Shown in pieces: positions 30,236 through 39,740 of a DNA stretch of 64,000 nucleotides (positions are counted from its first letter, which is position 1; every line of letters begins with the position of its first letter). The DNA lies in the NCBI GenBank assembly GCA_029856105.1, contig JAHQWH010000155.1, positions 1 through 64,000 on the forward strand, read 5' to 3'. Origin of the DNA: Promethearchaeia archaeon. Lineage in GTDB: Archaea > Asgardarchaeota > Lokiarchaeia > Sigyniarchaeales > SOKP01. The translations under genes and the position numbers were made by a program. The notes beneath the pieces are model-generated. The model saw only the letters and a program-made list of their open reading frames with translations. It had not been told where the DNA came from and made no database searches.

Positions 30236-31984
30236 ATGATTATTAAAATCAATTCGTTAGAGAGTACAATTGAAATTTTTTATGAAAATTACATACATCT
30301 TCACGGCTTTTTAAAATTAAAAGCAAAAGATGAAAAAAATAACAAGGAATATATTATTATCGTTCAGATCCTTAATGAACAAACAATTTTGGATTATGTA
30401 TTAACGCGTCAAAAATTAAGAAACGTTAAAATGACAGAATATATTAAATCAGAATTAGAAATGGAATTGCAATATGTCATTCAAGGTCGTCCTATTATTT
30501 TTGTAGAAAAAGATAAAAAATCTAAAAAAGAAATTCCTCATGTAATAAATGTCTTTTTTGAAATTGAAGATTTAATGGAAAGTAAAGTACTCACACCTCA
30601 TTCCATGGAAATCCCAGAAGATCAGAGCGATGTTCACGAATACTTAAAACATATTTTCCCCCCCGATGGAATTTTTATGGGATATTTAGCATCTGAAAAA
30701 AAAGTGGAGGTATACTTTCCTTTTAAATATTTAATGTATCATTTTTTTATAGCTGGTGCTACAGGAATGGGAAAATCAAACTTAAACCAGGTGTTTATCG
30801 ATGGATTGCTCCAACATAATGCTCAAATAATACTTGGCGGCAAAGGAAATAGAATATCAATGCTAGCAATAGATATGCACGACGAATATGCTTTAGGTTG
30901 TATTAAATATGGTGTAAACGATATTTGCAAAGCTGTAAATTACAATAAAGAGTTAATAGGGTCGTGGTTTTACCTTTATCCAAATAAAGGAATACCGCCA
31001 ACAGAATTAAGAAGCGTTGCGGAGCCTTGTCTGATTAATTACCAAGAGATAAAGCCCGAAGATCTTTTTGCAACTGGTTCATTCAATGATTTACAAGTAG
31101 GAGCTATTTTTTCAGCTTATAGAAGCGATCAGGAAGATTATATTGAAAATCTATTGACAGACGGATATCGCCCTCCTGGCGGTCACGATGAAAAAACGAT
31201 GGCTGCAATAAGGAGAAGAATGCATTGGTTAGAATATTCGGAGATGTTTCAATCTAATGCTGCAAGCAAATTACCAGAAATCGTAAAAAAATTGGAAACA
31301 GGAGGAGTGATTGTTTTTAATGCGTCGATGATTTCAGATTTAGAACAATTTCTTTTTAACAGCGTTTTGGCCAGAACATTGTTTGATTTACGTAAATCGC
31401 TCAAATCTTCCTCAGATATAGCTACTTTGGAAAAAAAATTAGACCAAACATTACCTAAGAATTTTTATCAAAATTATAAAAATAATCTAAAGGACTTATA
31501 CGTTAAAACTGGAACAATTGTTAAAGATCCATCAGAAATGCCAATAATTATCTTTACAATTGAGGAAGCTCCTAGCATATTGCGCCCGGAAATGATGAGA
31601 TATAATAACGTATTTAAAGATATTTCACGTCAAGGAAGAAAGTTCAATTTGGGATTAGAAGTAATATCCCAACAGTATTCCCCCATAGATGATACTATTT
31701 TATCAAATATGAATACGGTAATTAACTTACCTTTAAGGTCTGAAAAAGAAAAAGCAGTAGCGGCTAAGACTTTAGGAGGGGGAATTCAACATAGCGATTT
31801 GGAATCATTAACTGGAACGAGAGGTATCGCGTTAATATCTGGAATTTGGCTAACTAACTTTCAAAAATTAAAAATACCTTTATACGATGAATACTTTGAG
31901 CGTCATTCGAAAAAGTTTTACGAAGATTTCTCGAAAAAAATAGCTTCTTTAGGGATATCTCCTCCCCCCACTTCGCTTTCATAA
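30236..31984 (+). CDS. herA: HerA-type DNA translocase/helicase
   Basis: AGATGMGKSNLNQVFIDGL Walker A, IIIFTIEEAPSIL Walker B, DISRQGRKFNLGLEVISQQYSPID; followed by nurA, mre11, rad50. Confidence 0.92.
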   Translation: MIIKINSLESTIEIFYENYIHLHGFLKLKAKDEKNNKEYIIIVQILNEQTILDYVLTRQKLRNVKMTEYIKSELEMELQYVIQGRPIIFVEKDKKSKKEIPHVINVFFEIEDLMESKVLTPHSMEIPEDQSDVHEYLKHIFPPDGIFMGYLASEKKVEVYFPFKYLMYHFFIAGATGMGKSNLNQVFIDGLLQHNAQIILGGKGNRISMLAIDMHDEYALGCIKYGVNDICKAVNYNKELIGSWFYLYPNKGIPPTELRSVAEPCLINYQEIKPEDLFATGSFNDLQVGAIFSAYRSDQEDYIENLLTDGYRPPGGHDEKTMAAIRRRMHWLEYSEMFQSNAASKLPEIVKKLETGGVIVFNASMISDLEQFLFNSVLARTLFDLRKSLKSSSDIATLEKKLDQTLPKNFYQNYKNNLKDLYVKTGTIVKDPSEMPIIIFTIEEAPSILRPEMMRYNNVFKDISRQGRKFNLGLEVISQQYSPIDDTILSNMNTVINLPLRSEKEKAVAAKTLGGGIQHSDLESLTGTRGIALISGIWLTNFQKLKIPLYDEYFERHSKKFYEDFSKKIASLGISPPPTSLS

Positions 31985-32015
31985 TAATATAATTAAAATT
32001 TTTAGGTGAATAATA

Positions 32016-33212
32016 ATTTCTTTTAATTTCGAATTAATCTCGTTAGAAAAATCTTTTGAAGAAAGACCAGAAATATCTATAGATGAAGATGTTAAAAAAT
32101 TTAAAGAATTCATTAAAGAAAGAAGAGCTAAATGGACTGAAGAAGAAAAGATCGAACTTGAAACAGACAAATTTGATAACGATGAGAGTTTAAGAAACAC
32201 AAATTCATTATTTAGTGAGATGAACCATCGACCATTAAAGGGTGAATTGTTCGATTATATAAATAACGATTGTAAAATAATTGGTTTTGATGAGAGTTCA
32301 AATACACTCAGTGGAACTTATGCTAGATTAGCTTCTTTCAAATTTGGAGAATGTCAAGTAACTTTTAAAGATGGAAAATATCACAAAGAAAAGATTATGT
32401 ATAAACCTATTACAACCTACATTGAAGATAACGAACATAAGCTTATTATATATAAGACTGTAATTGAAAATTTCGTAAAAACAATAAAACGGAATTTTTA
32501 CAAAAGTAATTTGAAAGATAAAGTTGATAAATTAGAAGAGTGGTACGAGTCGACATATAAAAAAAAGATTGAAGAGCATATCAGTGCACACTCTTACTAT
32601 TACCCAACAATGGGACATGTAGTAGATAGGATAAGAACTGCTGATGAAATTTTAAAATCTTTAGTTAGGATTAAAGAAGAAAGTAATTGGGGGAAAAATA
32701 AAAATGTTGTATTTCTTGGAGATGGCATTCAAATGTTTCGCCAACATATTTTTCCTCCTGTCGCATTCACGGAATTCTTTTATAGGTTCATTCAATCGTA
32801 TGAAATTAATTACTATAGTTTTTCGAAGACATGTCGCTTAAGGGATGCTCAAGGTAATTTTTTATTGCCAATATGGTCAGAGATATATGAGGATAACTTC
32901 TTAGTTGAATTACCGGATCTTTCTAAGTATACTAAAAGTAAAGCATATCTTACGAGGTTGCAAAAAGATAGCTCAGCTCTTAGATTTGATATCTGCGATG
33001 ATTTAGATACAAAAGACGCAAAGTATATTTTAAAGAATTTGATTCCATATTCTCCACAAGGGTATCCCCTTAGTTTGGTGGGGGCACACGAAGCAAGTAC
33101 TTTATTGGTGTCGGAATATAATAAGTTTGATGCGGCTTTCATGGAACTTCAATACGATAAAAAAACAAAAAAATACGCTCAAAAATGGAGACAAAAAGTA
33201 TTAGGAAAATAA
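32016..33212 (+). CDS. nurA: NurA nuclease; proposed start ATT at 32016 (or ATA 32010/32013) rather than ATG 32220
   Basis: Operon position between herA and mre11; motif VVFLGDGIQMF; frame open from 32010 with no ATG/GTG/TTG before 32220; SD AGGTGA at 32004-32009. Confidence 0.75.
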   Translation: MSFNFELISLEKSFEERPEISIDEDVKKFKEFIKERRAKWTEEEKIELETDKFDNDESLRNTNSLFSEMNHRPLKGELFDYINNDCKIIGFDESSNTLSGTYARLASFKFGECQVTFKDGKYHKEKIMYKPITTYIEDNEHKLIIYKTVIENFVKTIKRNFYKSNLKDKVDKLEEWYESTYKKKIEEHISAHSYYYPTMGHVVDRIRTADEILKSLVRIKEESNWGKNKNVVFLGDGIQMFRQHIFPPVAFTEFFYRFIQSYEINYYSFSKTCRLRDAQGNFLLPIWSEIYEDNFLVELPDLSKYTKSKAYLTRLQKDSSALRFDICDDLDTKDAKYILKNLIPYSPQGYPLSLVGAHEASTLLVSEYNKFDAAFMELQYDKKTKKYAQKWRQKVLGK

Positions 33213-33251
33213 ATGTTTTTAATATAAATGATTTTAGGATAAGGGATTTAA

Positions 33252-34562
33252 ATGATTAAAATTGTACACATATCTGATTCTCATCTAGGTTATAGAACAA
33301 GAAGAGGTACAACAAATAAATGGGCAATACAAAATTATTCTAAACCTTACGAGCAAGAAATTTACGATTTGTTTCTAAAGGTTATGGAAGATATTTCTAA
33401 GATTAAAGATTTGGACTTTTTAATTCATTGTGGTGACATGTTCCACAATCCTTCTTTATTTAGCTCATATCCTCCACCAGAGCCCGCAAGAAGAACTTTT
33501 AAAGAGGGTTTAGAAATTTTTTTTAAAAACACTAAAAATCAAACCCCTTTCATTTATGTTGAAGGAAATCATGGAGTCTTTAGAGGTTATGAGTATACGC
33601 CGTTTGAATCCCATATACAAAAAGATGAATACCCAAATCTTCATTATTTTAAAGGTCAAGATTTAACTAATGCCATTAATAATAACCAACCTTTAAAGTT
33701 AGAATTTCCCTTAAAAGAAGTGAGATTTTACTTGTTCCCTTTTTTTGAATTTAAATATTTTGAGACATATGAAGCCGCATACGATAAATGGGTAGAACTA
33801 CAGCGACCAAATAAAAACGACGATTTTATTAATATTGCGGTTGCGCACGGTTCAATTGCCGACGGCACTTTACATAGAAAAGTCAATTCTGATGATTTTG
33901 GATATGATTATGTAGCTCTTGGGCATGAACACGGATTAAAAAAGGTTTCCAAGAATCACTATTATTCAGGAAGCTTGCTCCCAATGAATTTTAAAGAAGC
34001 TTACGAAAAACAAGGGTATCTAAATGTAGAAATAGATAAAAAAGCTAAAATCTTAAATATTGAAGAAATCTCTACAAGTGAGTTACTCAAAAGAACTTTT
34101 GAGATTATCCAAATTGACGCTAGCCCTCAACATACTTCCGCAGATTTAGAAGTTCTCATCAGAAATGAATTGAATCCGTTCATCTCTGCCGATGGATTTG
34201 ACCCCAAAACTGCTGCTAGGCTGAAATTCAATTTTAAAGGGGAAATAACATTCAAAAAAAATTGGCAAATTAACGATTTAATGACGAAAATCCGGAGCGA
34301 ATCTTTTTCTCAATCTGATAAGTTTAATATTCTTCAAATAATCTGGAAGATTTTCGATAGATCTGAGGATGCTGAGAACGACCTTAGCGCTGGCTTAATT
34401 CAGGATTATATATTAGAACACCCCGATGAAGAGTTTAAGGCTTTTGTTAAAGAAAAATTAACTGAGGATAAATCCCAGTTTGATGTAGACAAGCTAACTC
34501 AATTCGGAATGAAAGCTTTAAAAAAAGCGTTAAAATTCATGGAAAGAGAAAAAGAGGTGTAA
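33252..34562 (+). CDS. mre11: Mre11 nuclease
   Basis: HISDSHLGYRTRRG, HCGDMFHNP, VEGNHG, VAHGS, LGHEHG. Confidence 0.95.
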   Translation: MIKIVHISDSHLGYRTRRGTTNKWAIQNYSKPYEQEIYDLFLKVMEDISKIKDLDFLIHCGDMFHNPSLFSSYPPPEPARRTFKEGLEIFFKNTKNQTPFIYVEGNHGVFRGYEYTPFESHIQKDEYPNLHYFKGQDLTNAINNNQPLKLEFPLKEVRFYLFPFFEFKYFETYEAAYDKWVELQRPNKNDDFINIAVAHGSIADGTLHRKVNSDDFGYDYVALGHEHGLKKVSKNHYYSGSLLPMNFKEAYEKQGYLNVEIDKKAKILNIEEISTSELLKRTFEIIQIDASPQHTSADLEVLIRNELNPFISADGFDPKTAARLKFNFKGEITFKKNWQINDLMTKIRSESFSQSDKFNILQIIWKIFDRSEDAENDLSAGLIQDYILEHPDEEFKAFVKEKLTEDKSQFDVDKLTQFGMKALKKALKFMEREKEV

Positions 34563-34565
34563 AAA

Positions 34566-36659
34566 ATGTACATTACAAAGCTTACATTTAAGAATTTCAT
34601 GGGATATAAGCAATTGAGCCTTCCTAAAAGTATTGAGGAATTTCCTAAAGGGCTAATACTCGTTAGTGGTAAAAATTCCTACGGTAAATCGAGCATTTTC
34701 GAAGGAATTGTGTTTGCCTTCTTTGGACCTAAAATATTTAAAGGTCGAAATGCCGCTTCCTTTATTACTTATGGGGAATCTAAAGCGGAGCTTACAATAT
34801 TTTTTACTTTAGACAACAAAAAATATAATATTTTTCGTAGATGGGGCAGAACCGGAGCTACAACTACAAAATTGTTTGAATGGGACAAATCTACTTACCG
34901 CGAAATAAAGAATTTTAACATTGAAAAATTTTTTGAAATTTCTTCCGAGCAAGCTTTAAGTACTGTATTTGTAAGGCAAGGGGAAGTGGAAGAATTGGCA
35001 AATAAAAAAGGTGCCGATTTAAGGGAAATGATAATTGACCTTTTTAGGTTAGATCTCATAGATGATGCGCTAAATTTTCTGGATGTCGAATCTAAAAAGA
35101 AAAGATTTAGTAAGGAAAATTTAGAAAGGAACAAAGTCCCAATTGAGCGAATTGAAGAAGATATTAATCGCATTACTCTTGAAAATGCAAACTTTGAAAA
35201 GGTTGTTAAGGAAAAAAAGAAAAAAGAAGAAGAATATGGACAAAAAATTAAAAAATATCCCTCAGATGAATTAATTACTAATTTGGAAAAGCTGTACAGT
35301 CAAAAAAATGTTGTTAACGATAAGTTTCTTTCGTATAGAAAGGATTTTGAAGAAAAGATTAAAAGTACAAAATTACACATTGAGGATTTTAAACATTTAA
35401 AAAAAATCGTAGAAAAAATTGAGAATAGTCTAAAAGAAAAGAAAGAATTAACCCTAGAAAAAGAACTTATAGAGAAAAGAAGAGAAGCTACTATTAGGGG
35501 TCTAGGAAAAACAAAAGGAAAAATTGAAGATAGTAAAAGGAAAATAAAAAAAATGGAAGATAGCTTAAAATTTACAACAAGAGAAGGGGGATTAGAAAGC
35601 GCTCAATGCCCCACTTGCCAAAACGAATTAACAAAAGAGCATTTTGACCAGATGATACTGGAATTTAATAAGGATCTAAAGATAAATGATGAAAAAGTTA
35701 AATCTATTACAAAAATAATAGATAATTTTGATGTAGAAATTAATTCGTGTCAAAACAAGTTAGAAAAAAGTAATGAAAGTGTTATAAGAATACAAGGTTT
35801 AAAGGACGACTTTGAAAATTACCAGAGATATGAATCAGAACTAAGGAAAGTTCAAGAAGAATTAGACGGTTTCCTTACGAAATATAAGTCAAAATTCGCT
35901 GATACTAAACCAGAAAAAATTAAATTACTCTCTATAGAAAAAGAAAAGCTTTACATCGAATTGAATGCAATTACAGTGGATATTAAAGAAAAACAAAATA
36001 ATATTAAGAAAAATATCGATAGGATTGTAGATTTACGTAGTGAGATTAATCATATGAAGAAACTGGAAAAAAAAATTGGAGAATTTGAAATTGATATTGA
36101 TCACATTAGTAAAGCAAAAGAATTCGTAAGGAGGTTTGTAACTGAATATATGGTCGTGAAGCGATTAGTAAAAAATATCGCATCAACTACAAATAAATAT
36201 ATTAAAGATTTTACTTCAGGTCAATATAGCGATCTAACTATTGACTTGTTCGGTACAAAAAAGACGGGATTATCGCTAAAAATCATGGATAATTTCAATG
36301 GCGTTCCTGAGTCAATAGAAGTCCTCTCTGGAGGAGACAAAACCGCTTTGGGAATGGCCTTACGTTTAGCAATATCCGAATTAATGAGCAAAATTCGACC
36401 TACGAAGGAATCACCAAAGAAAAATCCAAAGATTGACATTTTACTTTTGGACGAACCTTTAGCTGCGCTCGATGAGACCAGAAGAGAGCGAATTCTTAAA
36501 CACCTAATAAAATCAAAAACATTTTCACAAATTTTCCTTATTACCCATACAGCTATCCCATCAGATTTCAATACACATAAAATTATAGTTAATAAAGATC
36601 ATTCTACGGGCATAAGCACTGCAAGATTCGAGGAAGAGACAGCTCAAATTCTTTATTAA
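34566..36659 (+). CDS. rad50: Rad50 ATPase
   Basis: GKNSYGKSSIFEG Walker A; zinc hook QCPTCQNEL; LSGGDKTALGMALRLA signature; LLLDEPLAALDE; SD GAGGTG before ATG. Confidence 0.96.
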   Translation: MYITKLTFKNFMGYKQLSLPKSIEEFPKGLILVSGKNSYGKSSIFEGIVFAFFGPKIFKGRNAASFITYGESKAELTIFFTLDNKKYNIFRRWGRTGATTTKLFEWDKSTYREIKNFNIEKFFEISSEQALSTVFVRQGEVEELANKKGADLREMIIDLFRLDLIDDALNFLDVESKKKRFSKENLERNKVPIERIEEDINRITLENANFEKVVKEKKKKEEEYGQKIKKYPSDELITNLEKLYSQKNVVNDKFLSYRKDFEEKIKSTKLHIEDFKHLKKIVEKIENSLKEKKELTLEKELIEKRREATIRGLGKTKGKIEDSKRKIKKMEDSLKFTTREGGLESAQCPTCQNELTKEHFDQMILEFNKDLKINDEKVKSITKIIDNFDVEINSCQNKLEKSNESVIRIQGLKDDFENYQRYESELRKVQEELDGFLTKYKSKFADTKPEKIKLLSIEKEKLYIELNAITVDIKEKQNNIKKNIDRIVDLRSEINHMKKLEKKIGEFEIDIDHISKAKEFVRRFVTEYMVVKRLVKNIASTTNKYIKDFTSGQYSDLTIDLFGTKKTGLSLKIMDNFNGVPESIEVLSGGDKTALGMALRLAISELMSKIRPTKESPKKNPKIDILLLDEPLAALDETRRERILKHLIKSKTFSQIFLITHTAIPSDFNTHKIIVNKDHSTGISTARFEEETAQILY

Positions 36660-36783
36660 TCTCTAATTCCTATTATAAAGGAAAATAATCTAATATTAGT
36701 TAAAATCCTAATTTTTTAAATGCATTAACATGAACATCAAGGAATAATAAAAAAAGAAAAATGGAAATTTAATATGAATTTGT

Positions 36784-36972
36784 TTATAAATCTCGTGCCT
36801 TAACGGTTTTTCTTCCATTTGCTTTAGCACGCCGAATAGCGTTGTCAATTATCTTTATTATTATAGCATTAAATGTATCTCCATCAAGCACGCCTGAGCT
36901 TGTGTTACAATCCTTTGCTTTTATATACTCTCGAACTTTAGATTTTACATATAGGGGTTCTACCTTAGCCAT
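36784..36972 (-). CDS. Histone-fold protein, alpha-3 truncated
   Basis: 62 aa: VKSKVREYIKAKDCNTSSGVLDGDTFNAIIIKIIDNAIRRAKANGRKTVKARDL*. Confidence 0.9.
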   Translation of the reverse strand: MAKVEPLYVKSKVREYIKAKDCNTSSGVLDGDTFNAIIIKIIDNAIRRAKANGRKTVKARDL

Positions 36973-37285
36973 TTTTTTTCTTCCTCTTCTTATAATTCTT
37001 ATAAAGTATTAAAAAATCAGATTATAATTGATTTTTTATTAATATTAATTTTGCCATCTGAGTTTTTAAATGTTTTGTCATATCTTAATAATCTTCCAAA
37101 TAATTTTCTAAATACTACATTATTTGAACCACTATGGGACTTAAGAAATTAATCGTAAATGTGCTATTTTATTGATGTAGAGTAAAAAAAATGAAATCCT
37201 ATTAACAAATCAAAACATTACGATTGAACTAAGAGGGGTAAATTAAGAAAAAAAAGAGTGGTTTTTTGGTATTTTGTTTTAGCGA

Positions 37286-37307
37286 AGAGAAATTTATTTT
37301 TTTCTCT
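37286..37307 (-). terminator. Hairpin at the 3' end of the alba gene
   Basis: Perfect inverted repeat AGAGAAA(37286-37292)/TTTCTCT(37301-37307) overlapping the stop codon on the minus strand. Confidence 0.35.
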
Positions 37308-37629
37308 ATTTTGGAGGAGCAAGCACGATTTCAATGCTTGATACGTTGTTAGTTTGCCCACTTTCGCCTTCGAGCTGCTCTGTACTGAGGGTAATTCCTT
37401 TATATTCAGTTCCTTTTAAGAATCTATTTCTTAAAATCTCACATACATCAACCGCATGAGAAATAGCTCTACCTCTGGCCTTAACTGTGCAATCCACTCC
37501 TTTATTAAGGATCATCATAGTGGCCATAACATAATTCATAGTGGGACGTCTGCCAACGAAAACGCTGTTTTCCTCTTTTCGGGGCATTCGTTTTTTTACA
37601 TCCTTTACTTCCGTATTTTCTTCAGGCAT
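37306..37629 (-). CDS. alba: Alba family DNA/RNA-binding protein
   Basis: VFVGRRPTMNYVMATMMILNKGVDCTVKARGRAISHAVDVCEILRNRF. Confidence 0.95.
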   Translation of the reverse strand: MPEENTEVKDVKKRMPRKEENSVFVGRRPTMNYVMATMMILNKGVDCTVKARGRAISHAVDVCEILRNRFLKGTEYKGITLSTEQLEGESGQTNNVSSIEIVLAPPK

Positions 37630-37896
37630 TTTTTTTTCACTATTTTGTTTTGTATTTTTTGTATACTGTATCGTTGTATCTCGTAATTTTTTTATTACGA
37701 TTTAAACTACATTTTTTAAAATATTTTTCTTCATAAAAATTTTATTATCTTACTAATAATGTGATTTAATATTCGATACTCAGATTTTCAACTCATTTAA
37801 AGGTATTTTAGCGATCTGCTTTTCTAAAACAATTTTCAAAAAGATTTAAAATATAGTTTTTAGATTAAAAAAAAAATCAAAATAAATTATAAAAAA

Positions 37897-38121
37897 TTAC
37901 AAACTTTCTAATTTTAGTCCAAGAAACATTAACCACCATGCGAGAAACATTAGTATCGTTCCTATAATGCCCCAGGTTTCCGTGTGATTATATGTCCCAA
38001 GAGCTAGAGGGGGTAGTAGATCTGGAGTTACAAAGAATAAATTAGTTAATACATAAAATCCCCCTGCGAATAGGAAGGACGATAAAATTACAGTAAATTT
38101 CGTTATTGGAGTCCAAGCCAT
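37897..38121 (-). CDS. 74-aa two-TM membrane protein, copy A
   Basis: MAWTPITKFTVILSSFLFAGGFYVLTNLFF...ETWGIIGTILMFLAWWLMFLGLKLESL; paralogue at 38525-38749. Confidence 0.75.
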   Translation of the reverse strand: MAWTPITKFTVILSSFLFAGGFYVLTNLFFVTPDLLPPLALGTYNHTETWGIIGTILMFLAWWLMFLGLKLESL

Positions 38122-38222
38122 TTAATATCACCTAATTTATCAAAGTAAAATGTGTAATTAATATTTATTAATTATTCCTAAATAAAAGTTTAATTTTTTT
38201 AAACAAGAAGTTCATATTTGAT

Positions 38223-38404
38223 TTAATCTAGTTCATTTGTTTTTGAGGGTTGTTTCTTAAAATTTGCTTGGTTTTTATCAATAGTTTTCTTTTGATCTTC
38301 ATCTTCATCTTGAAAAATATCCTGAATTATGCTTATCAGGAAGAACACTGATATTTTGACGAGTAAAGGAATTAATAACCCAGACTCCGTCAAAAGAACC
38401 TTTA
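38223..38404 (-). pseudogene. 3' fragment of the signal peptidase I gene (duplication remnant, frame still open)
   Basis: My minus-strand translation: SIKVLLTESGLLIPLLVKISVFFLISIIQDIFQDEDEDQKKTIDKNQANFKKQPSKTNELD*, versus intact C-terminus WVKIVLTESGLLIPLLVIISAFLVISIIRDIYQDEDEDQKKKNDKNQEDFEKQPQKTNKLN. Confidence 0.85.
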
Positions 38405-38406
38405 TT

Positions 38407-39033
38407 GATACTCAGATTTTCAACTCATTTAAAGAAGTTTTAGCAATCTGCTTCTCTAAAATAATTTTTAAAAAGATTTAAAATATAGCTTTTAGATAAT
38501 TAAAAAAAAAAATAATATGATAAATTACATACCTTTTAATCTTACTCCAAGAAACATTAGAAACCAAGCGAAAAAAACTAATCCCATTCCTATAATGCCC
38601 CAAGTTTCGTTGGAGCTGAAGGTTCCAAGAGCTAAAATGGGCAGTACACCTGTAAGTCCAAAGAATAATTCAGTTAATACAAACAATCCTCCCGCTAATA
38701 CGAGGAAGGAGAAAATTACGGTCCATTTTGTTGGTGGAGTCCAAGCCATTTAATATCAACTAATTTTTTAAAATAAATTGTGTAATTAATATTTACTAAT
38801 TATTGATATTTAAAAGTTTAATATTTATAAATTAAAAAGTAAATATTTGATTTAATTTAATTTATTTGTTTTTTGGGGTTGCTTCTCAAAATCTTCTTGG
38901 TTTTTATCATTTTTTTTCTTTTGATCTTCATCTTCATCTTGATAAATATCCCGAATTATGCTTATTACGAGGAACGCTGATATTATGACAAGTAAAGGAA
39001 TTAATAACCCAGATTCTGTTAAAACAATCTTTA
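38407..39033. repeat. Tandem segmental duplication, copy B
   Basis: Direct repeat of 37775-38404; similarity stops inside the intact signal peptidase gene. Confidence 0.85.
38525..38749 (-). CDS. 74-aa two-TM membrane protein, copy B
   Basis: MAWTPPTKWTVIFSFLVLAGGLFVLTELFF...ETWGIIGMGLVFFAWFLMFLGVRLKGM. Confidence 0.75.
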   Translation of the reverse strand: MAWTPPTKWTVIFSFLVLAGGLFVLTELFFGLTGVLPILALGTFSSNETWGIIGMGLVFFAWFLMFLGVRLKGM

Positions 39034-39517
39034 CCCATCCAATATATGGTATTCCACCTATTACTACTCCTATTATTCGGGACTCTGGGACAGGTGCTTG
39101 ATCAGGTAGCGAGTTAGCGTCCCCTTTAGTCTGGAAATACCATGTATCCCCTACTAAATACTTGTCAACTACACGATGGACAATGGGTTCTTCAGGAGCA
39201 CCCGCCCATAATCCACGAGCGTCAAATACTATAACATCTCCATTTTTATCTTCAGCTGTACCATTTACTATATCCTCAGGATTGGCCCCCGCTACGAATA
39301 ATAAGTCTCCTTCGCGAATACTAGGCTCCATAGAGCCAGAAACTACGATAACTATAGGAGCCTCAGTATTAAGAGCAACTTGTAAACTAAAATAGAGTAA
39401 AAAGGAGCCGAAGAACGCAATACATATCATTACAACAGCAATAATTACTTTTTTGTGAGATATGGGCTTTTTTTCTTTTTCTTTTTTTTCTGAGTTCTTC
39501 AGATTATTCGTATTCAT
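38852..39517 (-). CDS. Signal peptidase I (S26, archaeal/ER-like Ser-His type)
   Basis: VVSGSMEPSIREGDLLFV, EEPIVHRVVDKY, TKGDANSLPDQAPVPESRIIGVV; N- and C-terminal TM. Confidence 0.92.
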   Translation of the reverse strand: MNTNNLKNSEKKEKEKKPISHKKVIIAVVMICIAFFGSFLLYFSLQVALNTEAPIVIVVSGSMEPSIREGDLLFVAGANPEDIVNGTAEDKNGDVIVFDARGLWAGAPEEPIVHRVVDKYLVGDTWYFQTKGDANSLPDQAPVPESRIIGVVIGGIPYIGWVKIVLTESGLLIPLLVIISAFLVISIIRDIYQDEDEDQKKKNDKNQEDFEKQPQKTNKLN

Positions 39518-39642
39518 TTTTTAAAAATCTCCTTTCTCTTGTCTAAATAAATAAAGAAGCGAATATATATTTTGTTCTAACATTTATATGAGATTCAAAA
39601 TATCGAATCGAGTTATTTGATATACTTTTTTAATCTTTTTTA

Positions 39643-39660
39643 TCTAGAAATAATTCTAGA
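39643..39660. promoter_or_regulatory. Inverted repeat in the divergent intergenic region
   Basis: TCTAGAA-ATAA-TTCTAGA, 7-bp perfect arms. Confidence 0.25.
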
Positions 39661-39740
39661 GATAGTATTTTATAGAATAGCATCTTAAAATATTTGTATT
39701 AAACTAATTAAAACATTAAACATCTTAAAAACTCATATGG

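Larger units (their letters stand above)
37775..38404. repeat. Tandem segmental duplication, copy A
   Basis: Begins GATACTCAGATTTTCAACTCATTTAAAG, ends ...AATTAATAACCCAGACTCCGTCAAAAGAACCTTTA; matches 38407-39033 with constant offset of about 628-632 nt. Confidence 0.85.
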
